From: Bacteroidales bacterium
GTDB taxonomy: Bacteria > Bacteroidota > Bacteroidia > Bacteroidales > Muribaculaceae
Reading direction: 5' to 3'
Length of the DNA: 64,000 nucleotides
Assembly (NCBI GenBank): GCA_029218425.1
Contig: JAQXRH010000071.1
Span: forward strand, 1-64,000
Shown here: positions 45,001-54,465 of the stretch, piece by piece
How positions within the stretch are numbered: the first letter of the stretch is position 1
Layout: each line of letters starts with the position of its first letter
The notes under the pieces: model-generated
What the model was told of the DNA's origin: nothing
Databases searched by the model: none
The model's input: only the letters and a program-made list of their open reading frames with translations
Position numbers and translations under genes: made by a program

Positions 45001-46095
45001 CTAAAGCACTCCTTTGCTCGATGGCAATTCGTAGCTGAACGGGTTGCGGTGCACGGCTTGCTTCAATGCGCGAGCGAATGCTTTGAACACTCCCTCTATG
45101 ATATGGTGGTTGTTGTCGCCACGGGCTGCCACATACAGGTTGGCACGCATGGCCGACGCAAGCGACTTAAACACATGCTCATACATCTCGGTGGGCGTGT
45201 CGCCTACATATTCCCGGGTAAAGGTCACGTCCCATACCAGTTCGTTGCGCCCGCCGAAATCTATCAGCACCATGGCGCGGCTCTCATCCATAGGCAACAC
45301 AAAGCCGTAGCGCTCTATGCCGCGCTTCGACCCCAATGCCTGGTATATCGCATCGCCAAGTGCTATCGCCACATCCTCCATAGTGTGGTGCTCGTCGACT
45401 TCAAGGTCGCCTCGGCAAGTGATGTCGAGCGTCACCCCTCCGTGGTGGGGTATCTGGTTGAGCATGTGGTCGTAGAATTTAAGTCCGGTGTCGATGGTCG
45501 ATGGCGCGCCTCCGTCGAGGTTGAAATACAAATCTATCTTGGTCTCCGACGTGTTGCGTATTATGTGGGCCTCACGCCCTGCCGACAATATGTACCTGGC
45601 TATCTCCATCCAATCGTCGGTTGCCAAGACGCACCCGGCGGGCTTCGTATCGGCCGCGCCTACCATCAATCCTTTTGCTCCAAGGTTGACGGCAAGCTGC
45701 ATATCGGTGGCCCTGTCGCCGATCACATACGATGATGCCAAGTCGTAGTCGCCCGTAAGATACCGCCCGAGCATGCCGGTGCGCGGCTTGCGCGTCGGCG
45801 CATTGTCTTCGGGAAAACTGCGGTCGATGAGTATGTCGTCAAACTCTACTCCCTCGCCTCGCAGAGTGTCGAGCATCATATTATGCGCCGGCCAAAATGT
45901 TTCCTCCGGAAATGAAGCTGTGCCCAGCCCGTCCTGGTTGCTGACCATCACGAGTTCGTACCCCTTGCCGGCAAGCGAACGCAACGCCGATATTGCTCCT
46001 GGCACAAATCGCAACTTCTCCAGCGAGTCGATCTGCTCATCTTCGGGCTCGGCTATTATAGTGCCGTCGCGGTCGATAAATATCGCTTTCTTCAT
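45001..46095 (-). CDS. hisB: Bifunctional histidinol-phosphatase / imidazoleglycerol-phosphate dehydratase
   Basis: Two-domain enzyme for steps seven and nine of the pathway. The N-terminal HAD phosphatase (about 1-165) has the nucleophile Asp8 and Asp10 in FIDRDGT; the C-terminal dehydratase (about 170-364) has the metal-binding motifs [11 protein letters not shown] and [14 protein letters not shown]. 364 residues. A separate PHP-type histidinol-phosphatase gene lies at 55494, giving apparent redundancy. It follows hisC by 15 bp. Confidence 0.97.
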   Translation of the reverse strand: MKKAIFIDRDGTIIAEPEDEQIDSLEKLRFVPGAISALRSLAGKGYELVMVSNQDGLGTASFPEETFWPAHNMMLDTLRGEGVEFDDILIDRSFPEDNAPTRKPRTGMLGRYLTGDYDLASSYVIGDRATDMQLAVNLGAKGLMVGAADTKPAGCVLATDDWMEIARYILSAGREAHIIRNTSETKIDLYFNLDGGAPSTIDTGLKFYDHMLNQIPHHGGVTLDITCRGDLEVDEHHTMEDVAIALGDAIYQALGSKRGIERYGFVLPMDESRAMVLIDFGGRNELVWDVTFTREYVGDTPTEMYEHVFKSLASAMRANLYVAARGDNNHHIIEGVFKAFARALKQAVHRNPFSYELPSSKGVL

Positions 46096-46110
46096 CGCTT
46101 GCGTCCTCCT

Positions 46111-47154
46111 CTACTGTTGGTATTCTTTTAATAGCTCCACTACTCGTGCGTTCTCCGCTGGCGTGCCCACTGTGATACGCAAGCACCCTTCGCAGGCTAT
46201 CAACTTGCTTCGGTTGCGCACTATCACTCCGTTGGCCACCAAGTAGTCGTATGTCGCATCGGGATTGTCAAATTTCACAAGCAGGAAATTGGCGTCGGAA
46301 GGATACACCTCTTTCACCATCGGCATCCCGCGTAGCGCCTCGGCAAGTGCCTCTCGCTCACGCTTTATCTCTGCCACATGCTCGCTGATATCGTCGTTGA
46401 CGATATGCTCTATGACGCGTTGCTGTGTAGGCCCGTTGACATTGTAGGGATACTTCACGCGGGCAAATATCTCGGCTATCTCTTCGGCGGCAAATGCCAT
46501 GCCCAATCGTAGCGATGCCATGCCCCACGCCTTGGAGAAGGTCTGAAGCACTATGACATTGGGATAGTTGTCCAATACGTCGAGCATCGACCCTCGTTCC
46601 GAGAAGTCGATATATGCCTCGTCGACCACCACTATGCCGTCGAATGCCTCGGCAAGCCGGGCGATGTCGGCACGTGGAAATGCGTTGGCCGTGGGATTGT
46701 TGGGCGAGCATACCCATATCACCTTTGTGCGCGGGTCGGTAGCCTTGAGAAGCCGGTTGACGGGCAAGGAGTAGTCATTGCGCAACTGCACTTCGCGAAA
46801 CTCTACATCGTTGATGGCTGCCGCTACGCTATATACGCCATAACTCGGCGCTATGGCTACCACATTGTCCTCGCCGGGGCGGCAGAAGATGCGATACACC
46901 AAGTCGATGGCCTCATCCGACCCTGCGCCTCCAACGAATATCTGTTCCTCTCGCACGCCTTTCAACTCTGCGATATGATGCTTCAACTGGTGCTGATGGG
47001 GGTCGGGGTAACGGTTCTCGCCATTGTTATACGGGCTCTCGTTGGCATCAAGCCACACCGATATGTCGCCTCCTTTGAAGTCGTCGCGCGCCGTCGAATA
47101 GGGCGCAAGCGCTAAGATGTTGGGTCGTACGTAGTTTAATGGATTTTTCATCAA
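46111..47154 (-). CDS. hisC: Histidinol-phosphate aminotransferase
   Basis: Class I/II PLP aminotransferase converting imidazole acetol phosphate to histidinol phosphate. The PLP-binding lysine is Lys208 in TFSKAWGMASLRLG; WLDANESPYNN and SPNNPTAN are family motifs. 347 residues. Gap of 90 bp from hisD and 15 bp to hisB. Confidence 0.96.
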   Translation of the reverse strand: MMKNPLNYVRPNILALAPYSTARDDFKGGDISVWLDANESPYNNGENRYPDPHQHQLKHHIAELKGVREEQIFVGGAGSDEAIDLVYRIFCRPGEDNVVAIAPSYGVYSVAAAINDVEFREVQLRNDYSLPVNRLLKATDPRTKVIWVCSPNNPTANAFPRADIARLAEAFDGIVVVDEAYIDFSERGSMLDVLDNYPNVIVLQTFSKAWGMASLRLGMAFAAEEIAEIFARVKYPYNVNGPTQQRVIEHIVNDDISEHVAEIKREREALAEALRGMPMVKEVYPSDANFLLVKFDNPDATYDYLVANGVIVRNRSKLIACEGCLRITVGTPAENARVVELLKEYQQ

Positions 47155-47244
47155 TTTTTATGAAAATGGTTATAATAGCATGTCTTTATCGCTGTAAATC
47201 ACACTGTTATTTATGCCTTTTTGTGTCGGCGGCGTTGACGCCTG

Positions 47245-48525
47245 TCACTCTCCGAGTCTCACCTTCACCGCAAGTGCATGGGCATCAAGCCCTTCGGCAT
47301 TGGCCATTGTCACTATGACATTGCTCAACGACTGCAACCCTTCGCGGCTCAGCTCCTGATAGGTGATTTTCTTCATGAAACTGTCGATATTGACACCGCT
47401 ATACGATTTCGCCCACCCCGAGGTAGGTAGCGTATGGTTGGTGCCTGAGGCATAGTCGCCTGCACTCTCGGGCGAGTGGTTGCCTATGAAGACACTGCCG
47501 GCCGACGTTATCTCCGATGCCACTGCCCATGGCTCCGACATCGATATGATAAGGTGCTCCGATGCGTATTCATTGGCAAACGCTATCATCTCTTGCCGCG
47601 TCGGCAGAACTATCAGACGGCTTTGCGACAATGACCCTGCCACCGACTCTTTGCGCGACAATCGGCCGGTAAGCTCGGCAACCGCATCGGCCACATCCCG
47701 GGCCATCGACAGGCTGTCGGTGACGAGGATAGCCTGCGAGTCGGGCCCATGCTCTGCCTGCGACAACAAGTCGGCTGCCACATAGCGTGGAGATGCCGTG
47801 GCATCGGCCATCACCATCACCTCGCTCGGCCCCGCCGGCATGTCTATTGCCACACGGTTGGTGACCATCTGCTTGGCGGCGGTGACAAATCGGTTGCCTG
47901 GCCCGAATATCTTGTCGACACGGGGTATTGACTGCGTGCCAAGTGCCATGGCGGCGATTGCTTGCGCTCCGCCCACTTTGTAGATTTCGTCTATTCCGCA
48001 CACCTTGGCCGCATAGATTATCTCGGGTGCTATGCCTCGTTCGGCACTGTAGGGCGTGCACAATATGCGCCGGCTACATCCTGCAATCTTTGCCGGTAGG
48101 CCAAGCATCAGCACCGTGGAGAAGAGGGGTGCTCTCCCGCCGGGTATGTACAGTCCCACGTTGCTTATGGGCAATTGGCGCTGCACGCATCTCACCCCCG
48201 GTGCCACTTCTACGTCGACCGGGTTAGCCATCAGCTGTGCGGCATGGAATTTCTCTATATTGCGGGCTGCGCTGTCGATTGCTGCCGCCACTTCCGGGGC
48301 TACCTTCGCTACTGCGGCGTCGATTTCCTCCTGCGACAGGCGCAGTTCCCCTATCTCTACTTTGTCAAATTTCAGCGACAGCCTGCGCAAAGCATCGTCG
48401 CCATCGGCTGCCACTTGACTTATAATGTCGGCAACGGCGGTATCTACCGACACCTTCTCCTCGGGGATGTTGCGTCGGCACAATTCCGCCCAACGGCTCC
48501 GCTCGGGATTTTCGAATATCTCCAT
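47245..48525 (-). CDS. hisD: Histidinol dehydrogenase
   Basis: NAD+-dependent zinc enzyme oxidising histidinol to histidine. Signatures include [20 protein letters not shown], the [14 protein letters not shown] glycine-rich region, [11 protein letters not shown] and [12 protein letters not shown] with the zinc-binding residues. 426 residues, full length. Its start overlaps the hisG stop by one base (TAATG), a typical coupling junction. Confidence 0.97.
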   Translation of the reverse strand: MEIFENPERSRWAELCRRNIPEEKVSVDTAVADIISQVAADGDDALRRLSLKFDKVEIGELRLSQEEIDAAVAKVAPEVAAAIDSAARNIEKFHAAQLMANPVDVEVAPGVRCVQRQLPISNVGLYIPGGRAPLFSTVLMLGLPAKIAGCSRRILCTPYSAERGIAPEIIYAAKVCGIDEIYKVGGAQAIAAMALGTQSIPRVDKIFGPGNRFVTAAKQMVTNRVAIDMPAGPSEVMVMADATASPRYVAADLLSQAEHGPDSQAILVTDSLSMARDVADAVAELTGRLSRKESVAGSLSQSRLIVLPTRQEMIAFANEYASEHLIISMSEPWAVASEITSAGSVFIGNHSPESAGDYASGTNHTLPTSGWAKSYSGVNIDSFMKKITYQELSREGLQSLSNVIVTMANAEGLDAHALAVKVRLGE

Positions 48526-49376
48526 TAACGTATCATGTTTTCAAGCGCGAGAACAAGAATGTCTTCTGCGCCAAGCTCTTTCAACCGTTCGATTTTCTCC
48601 CATAGCTCATCCTGCGGTATCACTACATGCATCGAATACCAGCCATCTTCCGACAACGGCATCAACGTGGGGCTCTTCATGCCCGGAAGCAATGCCACGG
48701 CTGCCGGTATACGGTCCTGCGGTATGTTCATCAACACATATTTCATGCCGCGGCTGTCGAAGATGGAGCTGAAACGGAATTTCAGTTTTGCAAGTTCGGC
48801 AAGCTTCTCTTCATCAAGGTTTTTATTGGCTATGAGCACTGCTTCAGAGGGAAACACTTGCTCCACCTCTACCAACCCGTTCTGTATCAGTGTGCCACCC
48901 GACGACACTATGTCGAATATGGCGTCGGCCATACCTACGGCGGGTGCTACCTCTACCGACCCGGCTATCTCGTGTATCTCGGCATTAATGCCTTTCTCCT
49001 CGATAAAGCGGCGGAGTATCTTGGGATAGGACGTTGCGATACGGCGGTTGTTAAACCATTCAAGCCCTTGATAATCGGCATCGCGGGGCACTGCCAATGA
49101 AATACGGCAAGCTCCGAAACCGAGGCGCATGGCTACTGCCACGTCTTCCCCTTTCTCTGCTACCTCGTTGAGCCCTACTATGCCTATGTCGGCAACGCCC
49201 ATAGCTACAGCCTGGGGTATGTCATCGTCGCGCAGGTAAAGTACATCCATGGGAAATCCCTTCGCACGCGCTATCAATTTGCGGTTACTCCCCGACATGC
49301 TTATGCCGGCGTCGGCCAATAGTGTAAGGCACTCTTCATTCAATCGGCCTTTAGCTTGAATTGCTATTCTCAACAT
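48525..49376 (-). CDS. hisG: ATP phosphoribosyltransferase, long form
   Basis: First, feedback-controlled step of histidine biosynthesis. 283 residues correspond to the long (HisG_L) form, with the catalytic part at 1-205 (SGSVEVAPAVGMADAIFDIV) and a C-terminal ACT-like regulatory domain (about 207-283) that binds histidine; no HisZ is needed. First gene of the operon. No histidine leader peptide or T-box was recognised upstream. Confidence 0.96.
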   Translation of the reverse strand: MLRIAIQAKGRLNEECLTLLADAGISMSGSNRKLIARAKGFPMDVLYLRDDDIPQAVAMGVADIGIVGLNEVAEKGEDVAVAMRLGFGACRISLAVPRDADYQGLEWFNNRRIATSYPKILRRFIEEKGINAEIHEIAGSVEVAPAVGMADAIFDIVSSGGTLIQNGLVEVEQVFPSEAVLIANKNLDEEKLAELAKLKFRFSSIFDSRGMKYVLMNIPQDRIPAAVALLPGMKSPTLMPLSEDGWYSMHVVIPQDELWEKIERLKELGAEDILVLALENMIR

Positions 49377-49425
49377 ATTTTCTCTTTTACCTTAGTCGTT
49401 TCTACTTTAATTTACTAATTATTTG

Positions 49426-49433
49426 CAAATTTA
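49426..49433 (-). promoter_or_regulatory. Candidate -7 box of the his operon
   Basis: TAAATTTG on the minus strand, 50 bp upstream of hisG; the -33 partner is not clear. Confidence 0.4.
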
Positions 49434-49578
49434 CGCAAATATTTTAAATTTTCTATCATTTTAACACCAAAACCTACAATTTCCGAAAAATCCCACGATT
49501 TCCCTCAATAGCTATCAACCGACATTTGCTCAGGCCTATCGTTATTCCGGAACTGCGGCTGTCCCGCTTATGTTATAC

Positions 49579-49624
49579 GACGGCCACCCACGGCAGAGCG
49601 ATTGCTATGCCGTGGGTGGCCGTC
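49579..49624 (-). terminator. Strong hairpin terminator
   Basis: Perfect 17-bp GC-rich stem (49579-49595 and 49608-49624, 12-nt loop), 38 bp downstream of the minus-strand lipoprotein gene and upstream of the his operon promoter. Confidence 0.8.
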
Positions 49625-49662
49625 ATGGTTGATTGTCACGTCAGCTACAGTGACGCGTCTGG

Positions 49663-50139
49663 CTATTCTGCTGTTGGGGTGAGGGTGTCGGTGGGTTGCT
49701 CGAGGCGGGCACGGATGCAGTCGTCGTAGTAGTCGATGAGCATACATTCATCATTCATGTTGCCAAATTGGTTGAGGTTGTCTTCGGTGAAGTTCTTCTG
49801 GCCGAGGACCAGTACGCGCCATGCCTGCTCGCGTATGGCTATCTCTTGCATGAAAGCGGCATCGGCTTTGAGTGCCTCATATTGTTTAATGAACGCATCG
49901 TGGTCGGTGATGTCGATGAGTGCTTTCATCCGCTCTTTGATGTCGGCAAAGAGCAGGCGGGTGTTCTTTATGAGTGTGGTGTATTGCTCGGGCGTCAGTG
50001 AGCCGCCATTGGCGTCATAGCTTTTGATGAGCGATTGTGTTTCAGCAGCATTGAATTTTTCCTCCTGCTGGTCGCCTGATGAGCACGACGTGGTGGCAAT
50101 GAGGATTGCTGCGGCAAATATTGTTAGCAACTTTTTCAT
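49663..50139 (-). CDS. Small lipoprotein
   Basis: Unrecognised family. 158 residues: a lipoprotein signal ends in TTSC (Cys19), followed by an acidic helical domain (AETQSLIKSYDANGGSLTPE, IKERMKALIDITDHDAFIKQ) and a Thr/Pro-rich end. The start overlaps the stop of the acid phosphatase gene by 4 bp (ATGA), so the two are translationally coupled and probably work in the same compartment. Confidence 0.78.
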   Translation of the reverse strand: MKKLLTIFAAAILIATTSCSSGDQQEEKFNAAETQSLIKSYDANGGSLTPEQYTTLIKNTRLLFADIKERMKALIDITDHDAFIKQYEALKADAAFMQEIAIREQAWRVLVLGQKNFTEDNLNQFGNMNDECMLIDYYDDCIRARLEQPTDTLTPTAE

Positions 50140-51437
50140 TGGCGTAGTTCTTTAGGACAGTATTGTATTGAAGGGGTGTTGATAGCTTCCATAAGGTAGT
50201 TTCGTGCATCGTTCCAATGGTAGAAGGGGTAGATGTCGCTTGCCATGTCGAGGCCTATTTCCTGCTCGTTCATCATGAATTTTACGATGATGTCGCCCTT
50301 GACGTTTTTGAAGAAAACCATCTGCATGTTCGACCCCATAGGGGAGATGTTGTAGGCTTGCCACACGTTGGCGATATCGTCGAGCGATGCGGCATAGCCG
50401 TGGCAATTGGTGAAACGCATCAGTGCGGCGAGAGGCACGATGTTGCCGTCGTGGCCGAAGCGAAGGGTGGCGCCATGGTCACCGGAGGCTATGTATTGGT
50501 CAGCGGTGTCGACGATGTTGCGCAATAGGTTTTTGGCATTGTCGACGTTCAGCCCGTCGCTACGGGGGTAGCTGGAATTTTTGATGTAGAATGAGGCGTT
50601 GATCACTTCCCAAAGGTCGTAGAGCTCATCGGGGGTGAAGAGGCTTATAAAGTCGGCATCGGTTTCCATGTTCTGCATGTCGACGGCTATCCAGTATAGG
50701 CCCCACATCAGGCGGTCGGGATAGATGTATTGCGTGACGTAGCTTTCGTCGTCGAACAGCGACGACATCATTCGGTCGGGGTTTACTTTGCTCGCACTCC
50801 ATTTGTCGTATTCCTGTTGCCATGGCAGTCGGCCTTTGTTGTCGTTGAAGTCCCACGACGGCGGTTCGCTATGGCATAGGTATATCATGTTGCGTGCGCT
50901 CGACTCTTTGGGTATGACAAGCGAAGGATTGAGCTCTTTAAGGCCTTCGATGAAGTTGAACATGGAGTGGGCGCACCGCATCACCTGGGTAGAAGCGGCT
51001 GTGATACGGGCATTCTTGTCAAATACGGGCGTGAACGACCGGTACATGCGTTGCGCTATGTCGTGGTGCTGGCGTGCGCCTAAAGGGGTGAGCTCGCCGC
51101 CACGGCCATTGGCCTCTTCCCATACGAGGAGTAGGCGGCCGTAGACTTCTTCGCCAAGTGGCGACAATGTGCCTGCCTGGTGAGCTTGTCGCATCACGTC
51201 TATCACGTCGCTGTAATCCTTGTCGGCTATGAGATAGCGGGAGCCATGGCGTCCGTAATGGCTGATATAGAATGGTGTATACCCTTTGGGAGCATCGGTG
51301 TTGTTGCTCTCGGTGACGGGGTAGGCATAGTACACGCCGCCGGCTTTGGGGGGTGTCTGCGCTATTTCCTTTCGGGCGTTTTGGGAGACTCCGCTAAGGC
51401 ATATCAAGGCAAAAAGCCCTATCAACAGTCGTCTCAT
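50136..51437 (-). CDS. Secreted histidine acid phosphatase (phytase-like)
   Basis: Branch 2 histidine phosphatase exported to the periplasm or surface. A signal peptide (about 1-18) precedes the catalytic RHGSR motif at 63-67 with nucleophile His64, and the proton donor pair is His329-Asp330 (FGHDGN). 433 residues. The HD signature is that of bacterial AppA-type phytases and glucose-1-phosphatases rather than the HAE of Minpp proteins, but substrate cannot be read from sequence. It is coupled to the following lipoprotein. Confidence 0.87.
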   Translation of the reverse strand: MRRLLIGLFALICLSGVSQNARKEIAQTPPKAGGVYYAYPVTESNNTDAPKGYTPFYISHYGRHGSRYLIADKDYSDVIDVMRQAHQAGTLSPLGEEVYGRLLLVWEEANGRGGELTPLGARQHHDIAQRMYRSFTPVFDKNARITAASTQVMRCAHSMFNFIEGLKELNPSLVIPKESSARNMIYLCHSEPPSWDFNDNKGRLPWQQEYDKWSASKVNPDRMMSSLFDDESYVTQYIYPDRLMWGLYWIAVDMQNMETDADFISLFTPDELYDLWEVINASFYIKNSSYPRSDGLNVDNAKNLLRNIVDTADQYIASGDHGATLRFGHDGNIVPLAALMRFTNCHGYAASLDDIANVWQAYNISPMGSNMQMVFFKNVKGDIIVKFMMNEQEIGLDMASDIYPFYHWNDARNYLMEAINTPSIQYCPKELRQ

Positions 51438-51495
51438 GTTTCGATGTGTTTGGGTGTTAAAGGGGAGAGAGAGGAAGATGATGGCTTGTGGCTGG

Positions 51496-52539
51496 TTACA
51501 TTATGCCGCGTTCGCGGAGCTTCTTCTGCCATGCCCATGCCGAGCGCATAGTGTCGTCGATAGGCGTTTCGGCCTTCCAACCGAGCACATTGTTGGCATA
51601 CGACGGGTCGGCCCACACTTTCTCGATATCGCCGGCGCGACGTCCTACCACCTTGTAGGGCACTTTCACTCCTGTTGCGCGTTCGAAGGAGTCGAGTAGC
51701 TCTTTCACCGACAGTCCATTGCCGGTGCCAAGGTTGAATATCTCGATTTTGGCATCGCTCTTGTCGGTGAGCATTCGTTCTACGGCTATGACGTGGGCTT
51801 TAGCGAGGTCGACCACGTTGATGAAGTCGCGTATGCAGTAGCCGTCGGGGGTGTTATAGTCGTTGCCGAACACGCTGAGCTCTTTGCGTATGCCGATGGC
51901 GGTCTGCGTCACATAGGGTATGAGGTTCTGGGGCACGCCATTGGGCAGCTCGCCGATTTCGGCCGACGGGTGGGCGCCTACGGGATTGAAGTAGCGTAGG
52001 ATGATGCTCTTGAAGGGCGCGCCGGCGTTGATGACGTCGGTGATGATTTCCTCCGATATCTGCTTGGTGTTGCCGTAGGGCGATGTGGCTTTCTTGATGG
52101 GCGATTGCTCGGTGACGGGGTTGACGTCGGGCTCGCCGTACACGGTGCACGAGGATGAGAACACTATGCCTTTGACATTGTTGGGCGTCATGAGCTCGAG
52201 CAGGTTCATCAGCGTGTTGAGGTTGTTGCGGTAGTAGAGTATTGGCTTCTGCATTGACTCTCCCACGGCTTTTGATGCGGCGAAGTTGATGATACCGCGT
52301 ATGTCGGGATAGTCGGCAAACAGTTTTGATAGGGCTTCTATGTCGGTGCACGATGCTTCTACGAAGTCGGGGCGGATGCCGGTGATGCGTTCTATGCCGT
52401 CGAGCACGTCGATGTTGGAGTTGGACAGGTCGTCAATGATGACTACGGGATAGCCTGCCTGTTGGAGTTCTACCACGGTGTGGGAGCCGATATAGCCCGT
52501 ACCGCCGGTCACGAGGATTCGTTCTTTTTTGGATGCCAT
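51496..52539 (-). CDS. galE: UDP-glucose 4-epimerase
   Basis: NAD+-dependent short-chain dehydrogenase fold enzyme interconverting UDP-glucose and UDP-galactose. Rossmann motif GGTGYIGS (12-19), SSSCTVYG, and the catalytic pair Tyr155 and Lys159 (SPYGNTK). 347 residues, normal length. It has its own promoter embedded in the end of the upstream U32 gene. Confidence 0.94.
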   Translation of the reverse strand: MASKKERILVTGGTGYIGSHTVVELQQAGYPVVIIDDLSNSNIDVLDGIERITGIRPDFVEASCTDIEALSKLFADYPDIRGIINFAASKAVGESMQKPILYYRNNLNTLMNLLELMTPNNVKGIVFSSSCTVYGEPDVNPVTEQSPIKKATSPYGNTKQISEEIITDVINAGAPFKSIILRYFNPVGAHPSAEIGELPNGVPQNLIPYVTQTAIGIRKELSVFGNDYNTPDGYCIRDFINVVDLAKAHVIAVERMLTDKSDAKIEIFNLGTGNGLSVKELLDSFERATGVKVPYKVVGRRAGDIEKVWADPSYANNVLGWKAETPIDDTMRSAWAWQKKLRERGIM

Positions 52540-52576
52540 GAGTTTTAGGTTTATATATGATTTTGTTAGGTTGAAG

Positions 52577-52608
52577 CAAATGTAGCAATTATTAAGTTAT
52601 TTACCAAG
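52577..52608 (-). promoter_or_regulatory. Promoter of galE
   Basis: On the minus strand CTTG (52605-52608) and TACATTTG (52577-52584) are 20 bp apart, overlapping the last codons of the U32 gene. Confidence 0.6.
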
Positions 52609-54459
52609 ATAATTGACTTTCATCTTGCAATTTTTGCAGTCGAAATCGAGGCGTAGGCTGAAGCCCTGGCCTTTGAGTGCCAATGGCCCCGGCAATCGGT
52701 TGTTGCCGTTGTCTTTGAGGCAGGCACCGAGCTGGCGTCGCAGGCAGTAGCGCGTCTCCATGAGGGTAAGCGGGGCTTTTACGGCGCAACGTTGAAGCTC
52801 GATGGCGGGCTGGATATCGCTGACGCCTACCGTGCGGTAGAACTTGTCGGCAAGCTTGTTGGCGACATTGCTGCGGTGGGTGAGACGCGGGCCTTCGGGC
52901 GGAGGCGTGGTGGCCACGCATGGCGACGCTTTCGCAACTATGCGGCGTGCCGAAAGGGTCGACAGCATGGCCGATACAAGGCGGCGGCGCAACTCCGACA
53001 ATAGCGAGGCGGGGATAAACTCGTCGGGGATAAGGTCGGCGTATTTGCCCATGGTGAATATCGTGTCGCCCAATTTAGATAGCTGGCGGCGACGATGCTC
53101 CGTAGGGTCGGCTTGGGCTTTCTCTGCCTTATGTGTGGCGGTGACTATGGTGGTGCCGATGCCTTCTATGCTGCCCGACAACGCAATCGTGTCGCTGCCG
53201 TGGCGGCTTATTGCTATGTCGACGGGGATGACGCGTGTGGATGTCGGTCGCGAGAGCATCTCCTCGCGACGTTTGTCGTAGGAGCGGTAAAGCCGTGTGC
53301 CTGCCGGCAATGCGATTCTTTCTGCCGGGAATATACGGTTGGCTGCAGCGCGGTTGGCGCGGAAGCCGCCGCTATTGCCGTCGGGGGTGATGTACGACAA
53401 GCCGTCGCCGTTGACTATCGCTGTCGACAATGCGGCATCTATGGAGCCCGGTTGCGACCTGCTCACTTTGCCCACATATTCGCCGAGCGCCTTTGGGGTG
53501 TCCAGCGATGCGATATGCTGGGCGTTTGCCCCTGTGCCGTGCAGGAAATAGTCGGTGTAGCCGCGGTTGAACGATTTGGCTAAATCGGGGGTGAACGATG
53601 CGGCTACCACTCCGCGCGATGCCCGGCAGTAGCGGTCGGGGTTGGCTTCGATAAGCCGGTCTAAGGCAATGCGGTAGGCGAGGGTTACTTCCTTTACGTA
53701 GGACGCGTCCTTAAGCCGCCCCTCTATTTTGAACGATGAGATGCCGGCGTCGGCCATCTCGCCGAGGTAGGCCAATCGGTTCATGTCGCGCAACGACAGG
53801 TAGTGCTTCTTGCCTATGATATTGCCGTTGCCGTCGACAAGCGTGTAGGGCAGTCGGCACATCTGTGCGCAGTTGCCGCGGTTGGCGCTGCGCCCTGTCA
53901 GCACTTGGCTCGCACGGCAATCGCCGCTGTAGCTCACGCACAATGCGCCGTGGACGAATGCCTCAAGGGGCACGTCGACGGCGGCGTGGATGGCGCGTAT
54001 GGTGTCGATGTCGGTCTCGCGGGCTATGACTATCTGCGACATGCCGCAATCTTGGAGCCATCGCGCTTTGGCTGCGTCGCGCGTGTCGCATTGGGTGCTG
54101 GCATGCAGTTGGATAGGCGGCCGGCGCATCTCCAATATGCCCATGTCCTGCACGATAAGCGCATCGACGCCGGCGCTATAAAGCTGCCACAGCATCCGCT
54201 CCACGTCGTCTATCTCGTTGTCGTAGATGATGGTGTTGACGGTGACGTAGACTTTCACGCCGAATGGCGCGGCATATGCCACCAAGTCGCGTATGTCGGC
54301 AATCGTGTTGCCGGCTTTGGCGCGTGCCCCATGGCTTTCAGCTCCGATGTATACGGCATCGGCGCCATGGAGTATCGCTTCGCGTGCTATTGCTGTGGTG
54401 CGCGCCGGTGCAAGTAGCTCCAATGGCCGTGGCATCGATTGCGGTTTTGTGGCGTTCAT
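52597..54459 (-). CDS. U32 family peptidase / RNA hydroxylation protein
   Basis: 620 residues. The N-terminal U32 barrel (LELLAPARTTAIAREAI, FVHGALCVSYSGDC, NRGNCAQMCRLPY) has the conserved cysteines thought to bind an Fe-S cluster in RlhA/TrhP-type proteins, which hydroxylate cytidine or uridine in RNA. A C-terminal DUF3656-like region with further cysteines (LRLDFDCKNCKM) follows. The peptidase label is historical. It starts 6 bp after metA on the same strand. Confidence 0.87.
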   Translation of the reverse strand: MNATKPQSMPRPLELLAPARTTAIAREAILHGADAVYIGAESHGARAKAGNTIADIRDLVAYAAPFGVKVYVTVNTIIYDNEIDDVERMLWQLYSAGVDALIVQDMGILEMRRPPIQLHASTQCDTRDAAKARWLQDCGMSQIVIARETDIDTIRAIHAAVDVPLEAFVHGALCVSYSGDCRASQVLTGRSANRGNCAQMCRLPYTLVDGNGNIIGKKHYLSLRDMNRLAYLGEMADAGISSFKIEGRLKDASYVKEVTLAYRIALDRLIEANPDRYCRASRGVVAASFTPDLAKSFNRGYTDYFLHGTGANAQHIASLDTPKALGEYVGKVSRSQPGSIDAALSTAIVNGDGLSYITPDGNSGGFRANRAAANRIFPAERIALPAGTRLYRSYDKRREEMLSRPTSTRVIPVDIAISRHGSDTIALSGSIEGIGTTIVTATHKAEKAQADPTEHRRRQLSKLGDTIFTMGKYADLIPDEFIPASLLSELRRRLVSAMLSTLSARRIVAKASPCVATTPPPEGPRLTHRSNVANKLADKFYRTVGVSDIQPAIELQRCAVKAPLTLMETRYCLRRQLGACLKDNGNNRLPGPLALKGQGFSLRLDFDCKNCKMKVNYLGK

Positions 54460-54465
54460 CCCGGG

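Noticed and set aside
49377..49660. Histidine attenuator or T-box upstream of hisG
   Set aside because: No run of His codons and no T-box core sequence; the strong hairpin at 49579-49624 fits termination of the gene on its other side.
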